Below are positions 36,609 to 44,604 of a stretch of 64,000 nt of DNA, one piece after another (position 1 is the stretch's first letter; the number at the start of each line of letters is the position of its first letter). The position numbers and the translations under genes are program-made. The notes under the pieces are model-generated. The model saw nothing but the letters and a program-made list of their open reading frames with translations, ran no database searches and was not told the DNA's origin. This DNA comes from Profundibacter sp033851955 (GTDB lineage Bacteria > Pseudomonadota > Alphaproteobacteria > Rhodobacterales > Rhodobacteraceae): the NCBI GenBank assembly GCA_033851955.1, contig JAWSVK010000022.1, positions 31,229 to 95,228 of the forward strand. Direction: 5' to 3'.

Positions 36609-37025
36609 TTACACCCTCGGTATCGCGTTTTCGATGCAGTCGGTCACGCCGACCTCGGCATCAATTGTTTTCAGTCCTTGTGGCAGAGCAGCCGAGATGG
36701 TGTAAACCGCATCTCCGCTCCAAACGCCGTTCTTTTCGTTTATCGTCGTGCGCACATGGCGTGCGAACCCGTAGCCACGGATCAAGGCATACTGCACAGC
36801 CGCGCATCGCGCATAGGCCGCAACATCGCTGTCGTCTCGCGCGCCACGCATAGTGACAAAGAAGTTCACTAAATCACCATCCAGCAGTCGGGTTTTGACG
36901 CCCAAATAACGTGGCTCGAACGCAGCCTGTTCGACCGGCTCAGTCGTATCAAGCGGCTCGCACCCTGCCAGCACGCCCAAAAAGGCGAGGGCAAGGATCG
37001 ATTTATGAACCACTTGGTTGATCAT
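36609..37025 (-). CDS. Predicted lipoprotein between nuoG and nuoH
   Basis: A 138-residue protein with a lipoprotein signal peptide: SILALAFLGVLAGC gives the lipobox LAGC with Cys at residue 22. The mature part contains two further Cys (ARCAAVQYAL, VTDCIENAIP) that may form a disulfide. I do not recognise the family. The start overlaps the nuoG stop region by one base, and the gene ends 6 bp before nuoH, so it is locked into the operon. Periplasmic exposure suggests an assembly or neutral passenger role rather than a core subunit. Confidence 0.75.
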   Translation of the reverse strand: MINQVVHKSILALAFLGVLAGCEPLDTTEPVEQAAFEPRYLGVKTRLLDGDLVNFFVTMRGARDDSDVAAYARCAAVQYALIRGYGFARHVRTTINEKNGVWSGDAVYTISAALPQGLKTIDAEVGVTDCIENAIPRV

Positions 37026-39043
37026 TATTCGGCGGCCACCTTAGTTTCGGCGCGGGCTTTGTTGCCAGCCGACAACTCAGCCATCAGCGCGCTTGCCCGT
37101 GCAATTGGGTTGGTCAGATAGAAATCTGACACCGCGTTACGGAATGACGCTTTGGCGGGTTTGCGCAGGGCCACCCGTTTCCAGTCATTCTCAGGCACCA
37201 CGTCAATGGCGGCCATATGTGGCACGTCAGCGACGATGGCTTTGCGCAAAGACGCTAGATTGTCATAGGGCAACGTCGTGCCCAATTCAGCCGACAAGGC
37301 TCGTAAAATGGCCCAGCCTTCTTTGGCCTCACCCGGTGCAAATCCTGCACGGTTGGCCATTTGTGGGCGGCCCTCGGTGTTCACGAACACGCCGCTTTCT
37401 TCTGTATAGGCGGCGGCGGGCAGGATCACGTCGGCACGGTGTGCGCCACGATCACCATGGCTGCCTTGGTAGATCACAAAGGCACCTTTGGCGATTTCGA
37501 CTTCATCCGCGCCCAGATTGTAAACAACTTCGGCCCCATCCAAGGCCGCAGTGATGCCACCCTCGGTGACCGCGCCAACATCCATTGCGCCAACGCGGCC
37601 GGCGGCGGTGTGCAGCACCATCAATTTGCTGTCCGTGGCTTCGGCCAGTTTCATCGCTTGTGACAAAACCGCAGCGCCGTCGGCCTCGGTCAAAGCGCCC
37701 ATGCCGACGATAATCACGGAGGGCAACTCCAGAACCTCTTTGAACTTGTTGTCCATGATGCCCATCAGGTCCGCGCGGCTGTCGCCCATATGGGCATAGT
37801 CGTAGGTCAAATCGACGGGTTGGCCAATCAGACCAATTTGCGCGCCATTCACCCATGCTTTGCGGATGCGGGCGTTCAAAACGGGTGCTTCATTGCGTGG
37901 ATCACAACCAATCAGCTGGATCATCTTGGCGCTATCAATGTCCTCGATTGTGGCGTTGCCAACGTAACCCGCGCGATTGTCGGCAGGCAGTTTGGCGTCA
38001 TCCACGCGGCATTCGACATTGCCGCCCTGCCCTTCAACCAATTGCTTCAAAGCGTAAGCCGCTTCAACCGGCACCAAATCACCGACCAGTCCGGCAACTT
38101 TGGCATCCTTCATCGCAGTGGCAGCGGCGGCCAGCGCCTCGCCCCAAGTCGCGGGCTTTAACTTGCCAGCAACACGCACGTAAGGTTGATCCAGACGTTG
38201 CGAACGCAAGCCATCAAACACAAAGCGGGTTTTGTCGGAAATCCACTCCTCGTTCACGCCATCATGGTTGCGCGGCAATATCCGCATCACTTCGCGCCCC
38301 TTGGTGTCAATGCGAATGTTGGAGCCAAGCGCGTCCATCACGTCGATGGTCTCGGTCTTGGTCAACTCCCACGGACGGGCGGAAAACGCATAAGGCTTTG
38401 AGGTCAGCGCGCCAACGGGGCACAGATCAATGATGTTACCCTGCAGGTTGCTGTTCAGGGTTTCATCGAGGTAAGCAGTGATTTCAGCATCTTCGCCACG
38501 GCCGATTTGGCCCATAACTGTGATGCCCGCAATTTCAGATGTGAACCGCACGCAACGGGTGCAGGAAATGCAGCGCGTCATTTCAGTGGCCACCAATGGG
38601 CCAAGGTCCAGATTATCAACCGCGCGTTTGGGTTCTTTGTAACGTGAGCCCGACAGACCATAGGCCATGGCCTGATCTTGCAAATCGCACTCGCCACCCT
38701 GATCGCAAATCGGGCAATCCAGCGGGTGGTTGATCAGCATGAATTCCATCACACCTTCACGGGCCTTTTTGACCATGGGTGAGTTGGTTTTCACCACCGG
38801 CAACTGGCCTTCAGGACCGGGGCGCAAATCACGGACCTGCATGGCGCAAGAGGCCGCAGGTTTGGGCGGGCCGCCGACGACCTCGACCAGACACATGCGG
38901 CAGTTGCCAGCAATGGTCAGGCGCTCGTGATAACAAAAACGCGGAATTTCCACGCCGGCTTCTTCACATGCCTGAATTAGGGTCATTGCCCCTTCAACTT
39001 CGACCTCGGTGTCGTCGATGATGATCTTGCGCAGGTCAGTCAT
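37025..39043 (-). CDS. nuoG: NADH-quinone oxidoreductase subunit G
   Basis: A 672-residue subunit of the peripheral arm. The N-terminal [2Fe-2S] domain shows IPRFCYHERLTIAGNCRMCLVE, and a second Fe-S region has HPLDCPICDQGGECDLQD with the His-liganded cluster nearby. A [4Fe-4S] set is in CISCTRCVRF. The C-terminal part is a molybdopterin-oxidoreductase-like fold without cofactor, shorter than in E. coli NuoG, as in mitochondrial NDUFS1. It overlaps the lipoprotein gene by one base. Confidence 0.96.
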   Translation of the reverse strand: MTDLRKIIIDDTEVEVEGAMTLIQACEEAGVEIPRFCYHERLTIAGNCRMCLVEVVGGPPKPAASCAMQVRDLRPGPEGQLPVVKTNSPMVKKAREGVMEFMLINHPLDCPICDQGGECDLQDQAMAYGLSGSRYKEPKRAVDNLDLGPLVATEMTRCISCTRCVRFTSEIAGITVMGQIGRGEDAEITAYLDETLNSNLQGNIIDLCPVGALTSKPYAFSARPWELTKTETIDVMDALGSNIRIDTKGREVMRILPRNHDGVNEEWISDKTRFVFDGLRSQRLDQPYVRVAGKLKPATWGEALAAAATAMKDAKVAGLVGDLVPVEAAYALKQLVEGQGGNVECRVDDAKLPADNRAGYVGNATIEDIDSAKMIQLIGCDPRNEAPVLNARIRKAWVNGAQIGLIGQPVDLTYDYAHMGDSRADLMGIMDNKFKEVLELPSVIIVGMGALTEADGAAVLSQAMKLAEATDSKLMVLHTAAGRVGAMDVGAVTEGGITAALDGAEVVYNLGADEVEIAKGAFVIYQGSHGDRGAHRADVILPAAAYTEESGVFVNTEGRPQMANRAGFAPGEAKEGWAILRALSAELGTTLPYDNLASLRKAIVADVPHMAAIDVVPENDWKRVALRKPAKASFRNAVSDFYLTNPIARASALMAELSAGNKARAETKVAAE

Positions 39044-39046
39044 TTG

Positions 39047-39460
39047 CTATCTTGCCCTCAACATTTGGCCAATAAGGCTGTTCTTGGTGATTTCTTGGCG
39101 GCCCAGGATGCAATAGCTTTCGGCATTGCCCGCCACCGCGCCATGCGATTTCAGGTAGTCCGCAGCCATCGCTTTGACGCGGGCCTTTTCAGTTGGATTT
39201 TTCAGGAACGCACGAACTTCGGCCTCTTTGTAACCTTTGTTCTCAGCATAGCTCTTCAAACCGTTCAGCTTGCTCCAAGCCGTGATCATACGTGCCGAAA
39301 TGCTGGGGCAGGTTTTGCGGATACGATCTGCCGCCACGCCAGACATCAGCGAGTGATTGATGTGTGCTTCTTGGGGCAGTGGAGTCAGCGCCGAAACACT
39401 TACCGTTGTCATTGCAAATACCGTCAGGGCAGCCGTCATCGTTTTACGAATATCAAACAT
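39047..39460 (-). CDS. DUF5333-like secreted protein upstream of nuoG
   Basis: A 137-residue protein with a probable Sec signal peptide (TMTAALTVFAMTTVSVSA). The mature part is helical, with two Cys (RKTCPSISARM and SYCILGRQEI). It resembles the DUF5333 family, found in Rhodobacterales nuo operons; I place it by this pattern and position, not by a search. It lies 3 bp upstream of nuoG. Function unknown; it may be an extra complex I-associated factor. Confidence 0.72.
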   Translation of the reverse strand: MFDIRKTMTAALTVFAMTTVSVSALTPLPQEAHINHSLMSGVAADRIRKTCPSISARMITAWSKLNGLKSYAENKGYKEAEVRAFLKNPTEKARVKAMAADYLKSHGAVAGNAESYCILGRQEITKNSLIGQMLRAR

Positions 39461-39571
39461 AATAGTCTCCTTTTGCTAAAAAGGAGATGGGGTTTGGCCC
39501 CGTTGATATGCAATAACACTGCATCATGACAGGCAGATTTTCGCGTGTTTTCATGTGCTTTGGAGCCATTG

Positions 39572-39997
39572 TCATGTGCACAACTCCATAAACTTCCAAA
39601 CACCATCGTCAAGCGAAACTGCTGCGCCAAAAACCGTTTCTCTTCTGAATTCGGGGTGTGCCACACAACGGCTTTCCGCAATTTTTCGCGCGAAATGTTC
39701 ATTCCGTTTTGTCATTTTCGTCCCGTCAACTCGTGAGACATATACCGAGGGGCTACCATAGTCCAAACCAGATAGCAGAGTAGCATTCATATCAATTAAG
39801 CCGTCAGCAGACCGATCATAACTTGCCCAGAAGTCGTAAGGTACCATTTTGATATCAAATGCGACTCCATCATGGGTCACTTGTTCGACAATCGTATTTT
39901 GGGCGTTTTCACGTCTCTCATGCTCCTCAAAGGTCTGAACACAACCGGTGAGGCCAAGCAAAATGCTGGTGATTGATATGAAAGCGAGCTTTTTCAC
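39572..39997 (-). CDS. Predicted lipoprotein downstream of nuoF
   Basis: A 141-residue protein with lipobox LTGC (signal ISITSILLGLTGC, Cys at residue 19). The mature domain has a central DIKMVPYDFWASYDRSADGL and two Cys near the end. I do not recognise a family. It begins 3 bp after nuoF, so is co-transcribed. A 111-bp gap separates it from the DUF5333-like gene, and its base composition is a little more A/T-rich than its neighbours, which may indicate recent arrival. Confidence 0.68.
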   Translation of the reverse strand: MKKLAFISITSILLGLTGCVQTFEEHERRENAQNTIVEQVTHDGVAFDIKMVPYDFWASYDRSADGLIDMNATLLSGLDYGSPSVYVSRVDGTKMTKRNEHFARKIAESRCVAHPEFRRETVFGAAVSLDDGVWKFMELCT

Positions 39998-40000
39998 AGT

Positions 40001-41296
40001 CTACTCCGCCGCCACAGCGGAAACCCGCCCTGTTTTCTTATGTTTAATGCGATCTTCGATCTCGTCACGGAAATGGCGCACCAGCCCTTGAATCGGCCAA
40101 GCCGCCGCATCGCCAAGCGCACAAATCGTGTGGCCCTCGACCTGTTTGGTCACGTCGAGCAGCATGTCGATTTCTTCAACCTCGGCCTCGCCTGTGACCA
40201 GACGTTCCATCACGCGCATCATCCAACCGGTGCCTTCGCGGCAAGGGGTGCATTGCCCGCAGCTCTCGTGTTTGTAAAACTTAGCCAGCCTCCAGATCGC
40301 TTTGATCACATCCGTGCTTTCGTCCATGACGATCACCGCCGCCGTGCCCAAACCCGAGCGTTGTTCGCGCAGCCAATCGAAATCCATGATACATTCATCC
40401 GCCACATCGCGTGGCAGCAATGGCACGGATGAGCCACCCGGAATAACCGCTTTCAGGTTGTCCCAGCCGCCGCGCACACCGCCACAATGTTTTTCGAGCA
40501 ACTCGCGCAGCGGGATCGACATTTCTTCTTCAACCACACAGGGGTTGATCACGTGGCCGGAAATCCCGAACAATTTGGTGCCCGCGTTGTTGGGGCGTCC
40601 CATGCTGGAAAACCAGCTGCCGCCGCGCCGCATGATCGTTGGGATCACCGCGATGCTTTCAACGTTGTTCACTGTGGTCGGGCAACCATACAGTCCCGCG
40701 CCCGCCGGAAATGGTGGCTTCATGCGCGGCATGCCTTTTTTGCCCTCTAGGCTTTCCAACATCGCGGTTTCTTCGCCGCAGATGTAGGCGCCAGCGCCGT
40801 GGGCCAGATAAAGGTCAAAGTCCCAGCCGGATTTGGCGGCATTTTTGCCCAGCAATCCAGCGTCGTAACATTCGTCGATCGCCGCCTGCAGCGCTTCACG
40901 CTCGCGAATAAATTCACCGCGAATGTATATATAGCAGGCGTGCGCATTCATCGCAAAGGCCGCAATCAGCGCGCCCTCGATCAAGGTGTGCGGATCATGG
41001 CGCATGATCTCGCGGTCTTTACAGGTGCCGGGCTCTGATTCATCGGCGTTGATCACCAGATAGGCCGGACGACCGTCGGATTCTTTGGGCATAAATGACC
41101 ATTTCAGGCCCGTCGGAAAGCCAGCGCCACCACGGCCACGCAGGCCCGAGGCTTTGGCCTCTTCCACAACCCAGTCACGGCCTTTTTTCAGGATCGCAGC
41201 GGTGCCATCCCAATGGCCACGGGCCATCGCACCTTTAAGGGAGCGATCATGCATCCCGTATAGATTGGTAAAGATCCGGTCTTGATCCTTAAGCAT
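40001..41296 (-). CDS. nuoF: NADH-quinone oxidoreductase subunit F
   Basis: The 431-residue NADH- and FMN-binding subunit of complex I with cluster N3. RGRGGAGFPTGLKWSFMPKE is the NADH-binding Gly-rich loop, GAGAYICGEETAMLESLEGK is the FMN region, and ESCGQCTPCREGTGW provides three of the four N3 cysteines, with the fourth in HTICALGDAAAWPIQG. The ATG at 41296 matches the family start MLKDQDRIFTNLYG. Five bases follow the DUF5337-like gene. Confidence 0.97.
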   Translation of the reverse strand: MLKDQDRIFTNLYGMHDRSLKGAMARGHWDGTAAILKKGRDWVVEEAKASGLRGRGGAGFPTGLKWSFMPKESDGRPAYLVINADESEPGTCKDREIMRHDPHTLIEGALIAAFAMNAHACYIYIRGEFIREREALQAAIDECYDAGLLGKNAAKSGWDFDLYLAHGAGAYICGEETAMLESLEGKKGMPRMKPPFPAGAGLYGCPTTVNNVESIAVIPTIMRRGGSWFSSMGRPNNAGTKLFGISGHVINPCVVEEEMSIPLRELLEKHCGGVRGGWDNLKAVIPGGSSVPLLPRDVADECIMDFDWLREQRSGLGTAAVIVMDESTDVIKAIWRLAKFYKHESCGQCTPCREGTGWMMRVMERLVTGEAEVEEIDMLLDVTKQVEGHTICALGDAAAWPIQGLVRHFRDEIEDRIKHKKTGRVSAVAAE

Positions 41297-41301
41297 GGGC
41301 C

Positions 41302-41532
41302 TTATCCTCTGCTGTCGCGGCGCGTGCGCCAAATTTGATAGGTGTTGATCATCGCCCAAATGAACGCGGCCATCGTGGCCAGATCAAACAGGAAGACGTA
41401 TTTGGTTTGCAAACCAATCTGTCCACCCAACCACTGAGCCCCCATCCAAAGCACCATTGTCACTGCGATAACCACAGCCACAAAACGCGATTTGCGCGCC
41501 AGTGCTTCTTCTTGGTCGGGGCTCAATGTCAT
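41302..41532 (-). CDS. DUF5337-like small membrane protein upstream of nuoF
   Basis: A 76-residue protein with two predicted helices (FVAVVIAVTMVLWMGAQWLGG and YVFLFDLATMAAFIWAMIN) and charged ends. It resembles the DUF5337 family of Rhodobacterales, normally encoded just before nuoF, as here (5 bp). No function is known. Its conserved position suggests a link with complex I, but that is inference. The assignment to DUF5337 is from memory of the family, not a search. Confidence 0.72.
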   Translation of the reverse strand: MTLSPDQEEALARKSRFVAVVIAVTMVLWMGAQWLGGQIGLQTKYVFLFDLATMAAFIWAMINTYQIWRTRRDSRG

Positions 41533-41562
41533 GTCTTATCGTCTCGCTTCTTAGTGTCTCGC

Positions 41563-42705
41563 TTACTTTTTGTTTTTCTCGTAGACGCCGCCTTTGGCGA
41601 CCTTCTTCGAAAATTCGGTTTGGCCGCCTTTGGCCAAAATCTTAGCTTGCTTGACCCACTCATCGCGGCTCACGCGGCCTTTGAAACCAACCAGATTGTT
41701 GTCGGCCCATTCCACTTCTTTGGCGCGCCAATCGGCGACTTGATCAAAGTGGTAAAGCCCAATGTCGTTCAATTTGCCTTCTAGCTTTGGTCCGACACCT
41801 TTGATCTGTTTCAGATCATCAGCCCCACCGGCCCGTGCCTTTTTCAGCATCTCGGGCTTGCCGTCTTTGGCCACAGGTTTGCGTGCAGGCTTACTCGCCG
41901 TTTTCGCAGCTGGTTTCTTGGCGGCTGATTTTGCGGCGGGTTTGGCTGCAGCTTTAGCTGCTGCAGGTTTTGCAGCTGCTTTGACCTTGGTCGCAGGTTT
42001 CGTGGCAGCTTTGGCTTTTGCAGCTGGTTTGGTTGCTGTTTTTGGTTTGGCTGCCGCTTTGGTCGCCGTTTTAGGCTTGGCTGCTGCTTTGGTTGCGGTC
42101 GTAGATTTCGCCGCCGCTTTGGCTGCCGTCTTAGGCTTTGCCGCTGCTTTCGCTGCTGCCTTAGGCTTAGCTGCAGCTTTAGGTTTGGTCGCTGGTTTGG
42201 TTTTGCCAGCTGGTTTGCTGGCTGCCTTGGCTTTCGCTGCAGGTTTGGCCGCTGCTTTGGCCTTGGCCGCTGGTTTCGCAGCCTTAGTCGCAGCCTTAGT
42301 CGCAGCCTTAGTCGCAGCCTTGGCTTTGGCAGCCGGTTTAGACTTTGACGCCGCTGCCGCTGCGCCTACACTTGTTGTTTTCGTAGTTACTTCAGGCACG
42401 CCTGACACCATTGCGCCTGCGCTGTCAGCTGCAACAACGGATGCTTTGGTGGCGGCGATATCGTGGTCATGGCGGGCAGGATGACCATGTTCCGACTCTG
42501 AACCGGACCCTGAGGCGCTACAGAAAAACTGGCCCAACAAATAGCCAGCAGCACCAAAGACCACCAGTGCGATGATTAAAGACAGGACCATTCCCAGACC
42601 AGATAGGCCAACCAGTATCAGGTATGTTGCCAGTCCCAACAATGCGCCAATGATCCAACACATGACAGGACAGCTAAACAGTCCACCTTCGTTTTCAGTA
42701 CTCAT
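41563..42705 (-). CDS. Membrane-anchored Lys/Ala-rich protein with C-terminal HHH domain
   Basis: A 380-residue protein in three parts. Residues 1-65 hold two hydrophobic helices. Residues of about 115-285 are a Lys/Ala/Pro low-complexity region (units such as AAAKPKTATKA). The final 90 residues contain a helix-hairpin-helix-like domain with DDLKQIKGVGPKLEGKLNDIG and a VSRDEWVKQAKILAKGG segment. The last part is nearly identical to the C-terminus of NuoE, encoded just upstream, so one was copied from the other. The histone-like linker suggests binding of nucleic acid or acidic surfaces. Function unknown. Confidence 0.82.
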   Translation of the reverse strand: MSTENEGGLFSCPVMCWIIGALLGLATYLILVGLSGLGMVLSLIIALVVFGAAGYLLGQFFCSASGSGSESEHGHPARHDHDIAATKASVVAADSAGAMVSGVPEVTTKTTSVGAAAAASKSKPAAKAKAATKAATKAATKAAKPAAKAKAAAKPAAKAKAASKPAGKTKPATKPKAAAKPKAAAKAAAKPKTAAKAAAKSTTATKAAAKPKTATKAAAKPKTATKPAAKAKAATKPATKVKAAAKPAAAKAAAKPAAKSAAKKPAAKTASKPARKPVAKDGKPEMLKKARAGGADDLKQIKGVGPKLEGKLNDIGLYHFDQVADWRAKEVEWADNNLVGFKGRVSRDEWVKQAKILAKGGQTEFSKKVAKGGVYEKNKK

Positions 42706-42842
42706 CTTGTTATTCCCCTACATTACCCTGTTGATGTTACACGCAAAACAGCTGGCTACGGTTACCCAGATTGGGCCCTTGCTCTTGTTGCTGTGTTTTG
42801 CTCTCTCACTCATTACTGTGAAACTTTCTGAATAAAGCGACA

Positions 42843-44021
42843 TTAATAAACGCCGCCCTTCTTCACTTTCTTGGAAAACTCGGTTGCTCCGCCACGGGCC
42901 AAGATTTTGGCCTGTTTGACCCACTCATCGCGGCTCACACGGCCCTTAAAACCTTCTAGGTTTTCATCAACCCAGCTGATTTCCTTGGCACGCCAGCCTG
43001 AAACCTGATCGAAGTGATAGAACCCCATCTTGTTCAACAACGTCTCCAACTTCGGTCCAACGCCTTTGATCTGTTTTAGATCATCCGCCCCACCTGCACG
43101 GGCCTTTTTCAGCATCTCGGGTTTGCCGTCTTTGGCCACGGGTTTGCGGGCTGGCTTGGCTTTGGCAACAGGCTTGGCTGCCGTTTTGGTTTTCGCAGCA
43201 GGCTTGGCTGCCGTTTTGGTTTTCGCAGCAGGCTTGGCGGCGACTTTGGCTTTTGGTTTTACAACGGCTTTAGGTTTGGTCGTCGCTTTCTTTGCAACAG
43301 GCCGCTTGGCGGATTTGCCCAACCACGGCGTCAACAAAGGAACCTCTGTACCATCGATCTTTTTGATCGTGTCGCCCAGATCAACCGCAGCCTGAACCGA
43401 GGCGTTATACTGTGTTTTGCCGCTGTCGTAATCCGTCAGCGACGTCAGGCCACCCAAAGGCTCGGCCGCGTAACGACCGTTTTGTGGGCCTGGCACAGGA
43501 ACATTTCCAGCCGCCAATTCATCCAAAATTTCGCTGAACCGCGCGCCCGTCAGATCCTCGTAGAAATCTTTGCCGATCTGCGCCATGGGAGCATTCGTGC
43601 AGGCCCCCAAACATTCGACTTCTTCCCAGCTGAACTTGCCGTCCGCCGACAATTCATGCGGGTTTGGAGCAATTTTCTCGCGGCAAATCCCGATCAAATC
43701 CTCGGCCCCGCAGATCATGCAGGACGTGGTGCCACAAATCTGGATATTCGCAACAGAACCAACGGGTTTCAATTGGAACATAAAGTAGAACGAGGCGACC
43801 TCATAGGCACGGATATGGGCCAGATCGAGCATATCGGCGACATATTCCATCGCCGGGCGGGTCAACCATCCAGTCTGTTCCTGCGCACGCCACAACAGGG
43901 CGATGATTGCGCTGGCCTGGCGGCCTTCAGGGTATTTGGTGATTTGCGCTTCGGCCCAAGCCTGATTGGCTGTGGTAAAGGCAAAATCATCTGGTTGCGT
44001 ATGGTGCAAACGTCGCAGCAT
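42843..44021 (-). CDS. nuoE: NADH-quinone oxidoreductase subunit E with HHH extension
   Basis: NuoE holds the N1a [2Fe-2S] cluster, with Cys in ICGTTSCMICGAE and ECLGACTNAP. The core occupies about residues 1-205 (typical NuoE is 160-240). At 392 residues the protein has an extra C-terminal half: a Lys/Ala/Pro-rich linker with repeats of TKTAAKPAAK, then a helix-hairpin-helix-like module (DDLKQIKGVGPKLETLLNKMG) shared with the next gene. Such extensions occur in Rhodobacterales. The ATG at 44021 fits the family start MLRRLHHTQPDDF. Confidence 0.94.
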   Translation of the reverse strand: MLRRLHHTQPDDFAFTTANQAWAEAQITKYPEGRQASAIIALLWRAQEQTGWLTRPAMEYVADMLDLAHIRAYEVASFYFMFQLKPVGSVANIQICGTTSCMICGAEDLIGICREKIAPNPHELSADGKFSWEEVECLGACTNAPMAQIGKDFYEDLTGARFSEILDELAAGNVPVPGPQNGRYAAEPLGGLTSLTDYDSGKTQYNASVQAAVDLGDTIKKIDGTEVPLLTPWLGKSAKRPVAKKATTKPKAVVKPKAKVAAKPAAKTKTAAKPAAKTKTAAKPVAKAKPARKPVAKDGKPEMLKKARAGGADDLKQIKGVGPKLETLLNKMGFYHFDQVSGWRAKEISWVDENLEGFKGRVSRDEWVKQAKILARGGATEFSKKVKKGGVY

Positions 44022-44070
44022 TACAGGCATCCCTCGTTGGTCATTGTTCGTTCACTGTTGGCACGGTTGA

Positions 44071-44604
44071 TCATTTGCTCACATCCGCAAACGGCGCACA
44101 TGTCACAGTGGGTTGGTTCATCGCCATGGCCGCGTCATCACCAGCGCCAACGGCTGCGAAATATTCGTCCGTTAGATCAAAGTGGCAAAATTCGATGCCC
44201 TCTTCACCCTCGATCATCACAATGCTTTGTTTCACTTGGACATAGCTTTCCGAAGTGTCGATGAAATCATAGAGCGCGCGACTGCTGTTGATCGATGAAT
44301 CGGTCGTGGCCACGGTCAGCGCCTCAAGCGGCACACAGATTACGCTGGGCTGCGTAAGTTCAATGGCTTCGGCGTGTTGTGCGCCGTAGGCCGCAAAGAA
44401 TTCAGCGGATAGACCAAAGTGACAGGCCTTGATCTCGCTCTCGCCCTCTATCATCACCACGTTTTCGCGGATGCTGAAATAGCCGTCAGACAGGTCGATC
44501 AATTCGTAAAGACCGGAATTGTCGTCTTGCACGTTTTGCGCAACAAGTGGCGCTGCGCAGAAACTTGCTGCAATCGCCATGATCAGTGTAGTTGCTCTCA
44601 TCAT
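44071..44604 (-). CDS. Secreted protein with internal duplication, in nuo operon
   Basis: A 177-residue protein with a signal peptide (MAIAASFCAAPLVAQ). The mature protein consists of two similar halves: LYELIDLSDGYFSIRENVVM with CHFGLSAEFFAAYGA, and LYDFIDTSESYVQVKQSIVM with CHFDLTDEYFAAVGA. Each half has two Cys. Both halves contain VMIEGE. I do not recognise the family. It overlaps the nuoD stop by ATGA (44601-44604) and precedes nuoE, so is translated with complex I subunits. Its location is periplasmic. Confidence 0.75.
   Translation of the reverse strand: MMRATTLIMAIAASFCAAPLVAQNVQDDNSGLYELIDLSDGYFSIRENVVMIEGESEIKACHFGLSAEFFAAYGAQHAEAIELTQPSVICVPLEALTVATTDSSINSSRALYDFIDTSESYVQVKQSIVMIEGEEGIEFCHFDLTDEYFAAVGAGDDAAMAMNQPTVTCAPFADVSK

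Noticed and set aside
41762..42484. Ala/Leu-rich plus ORF looking like a membrane protein
   Set aside because: It is the reverse complement of the Lys/Ala repeat of the HHH gene, which translates into AAAL runs; an artefact of low complexity.
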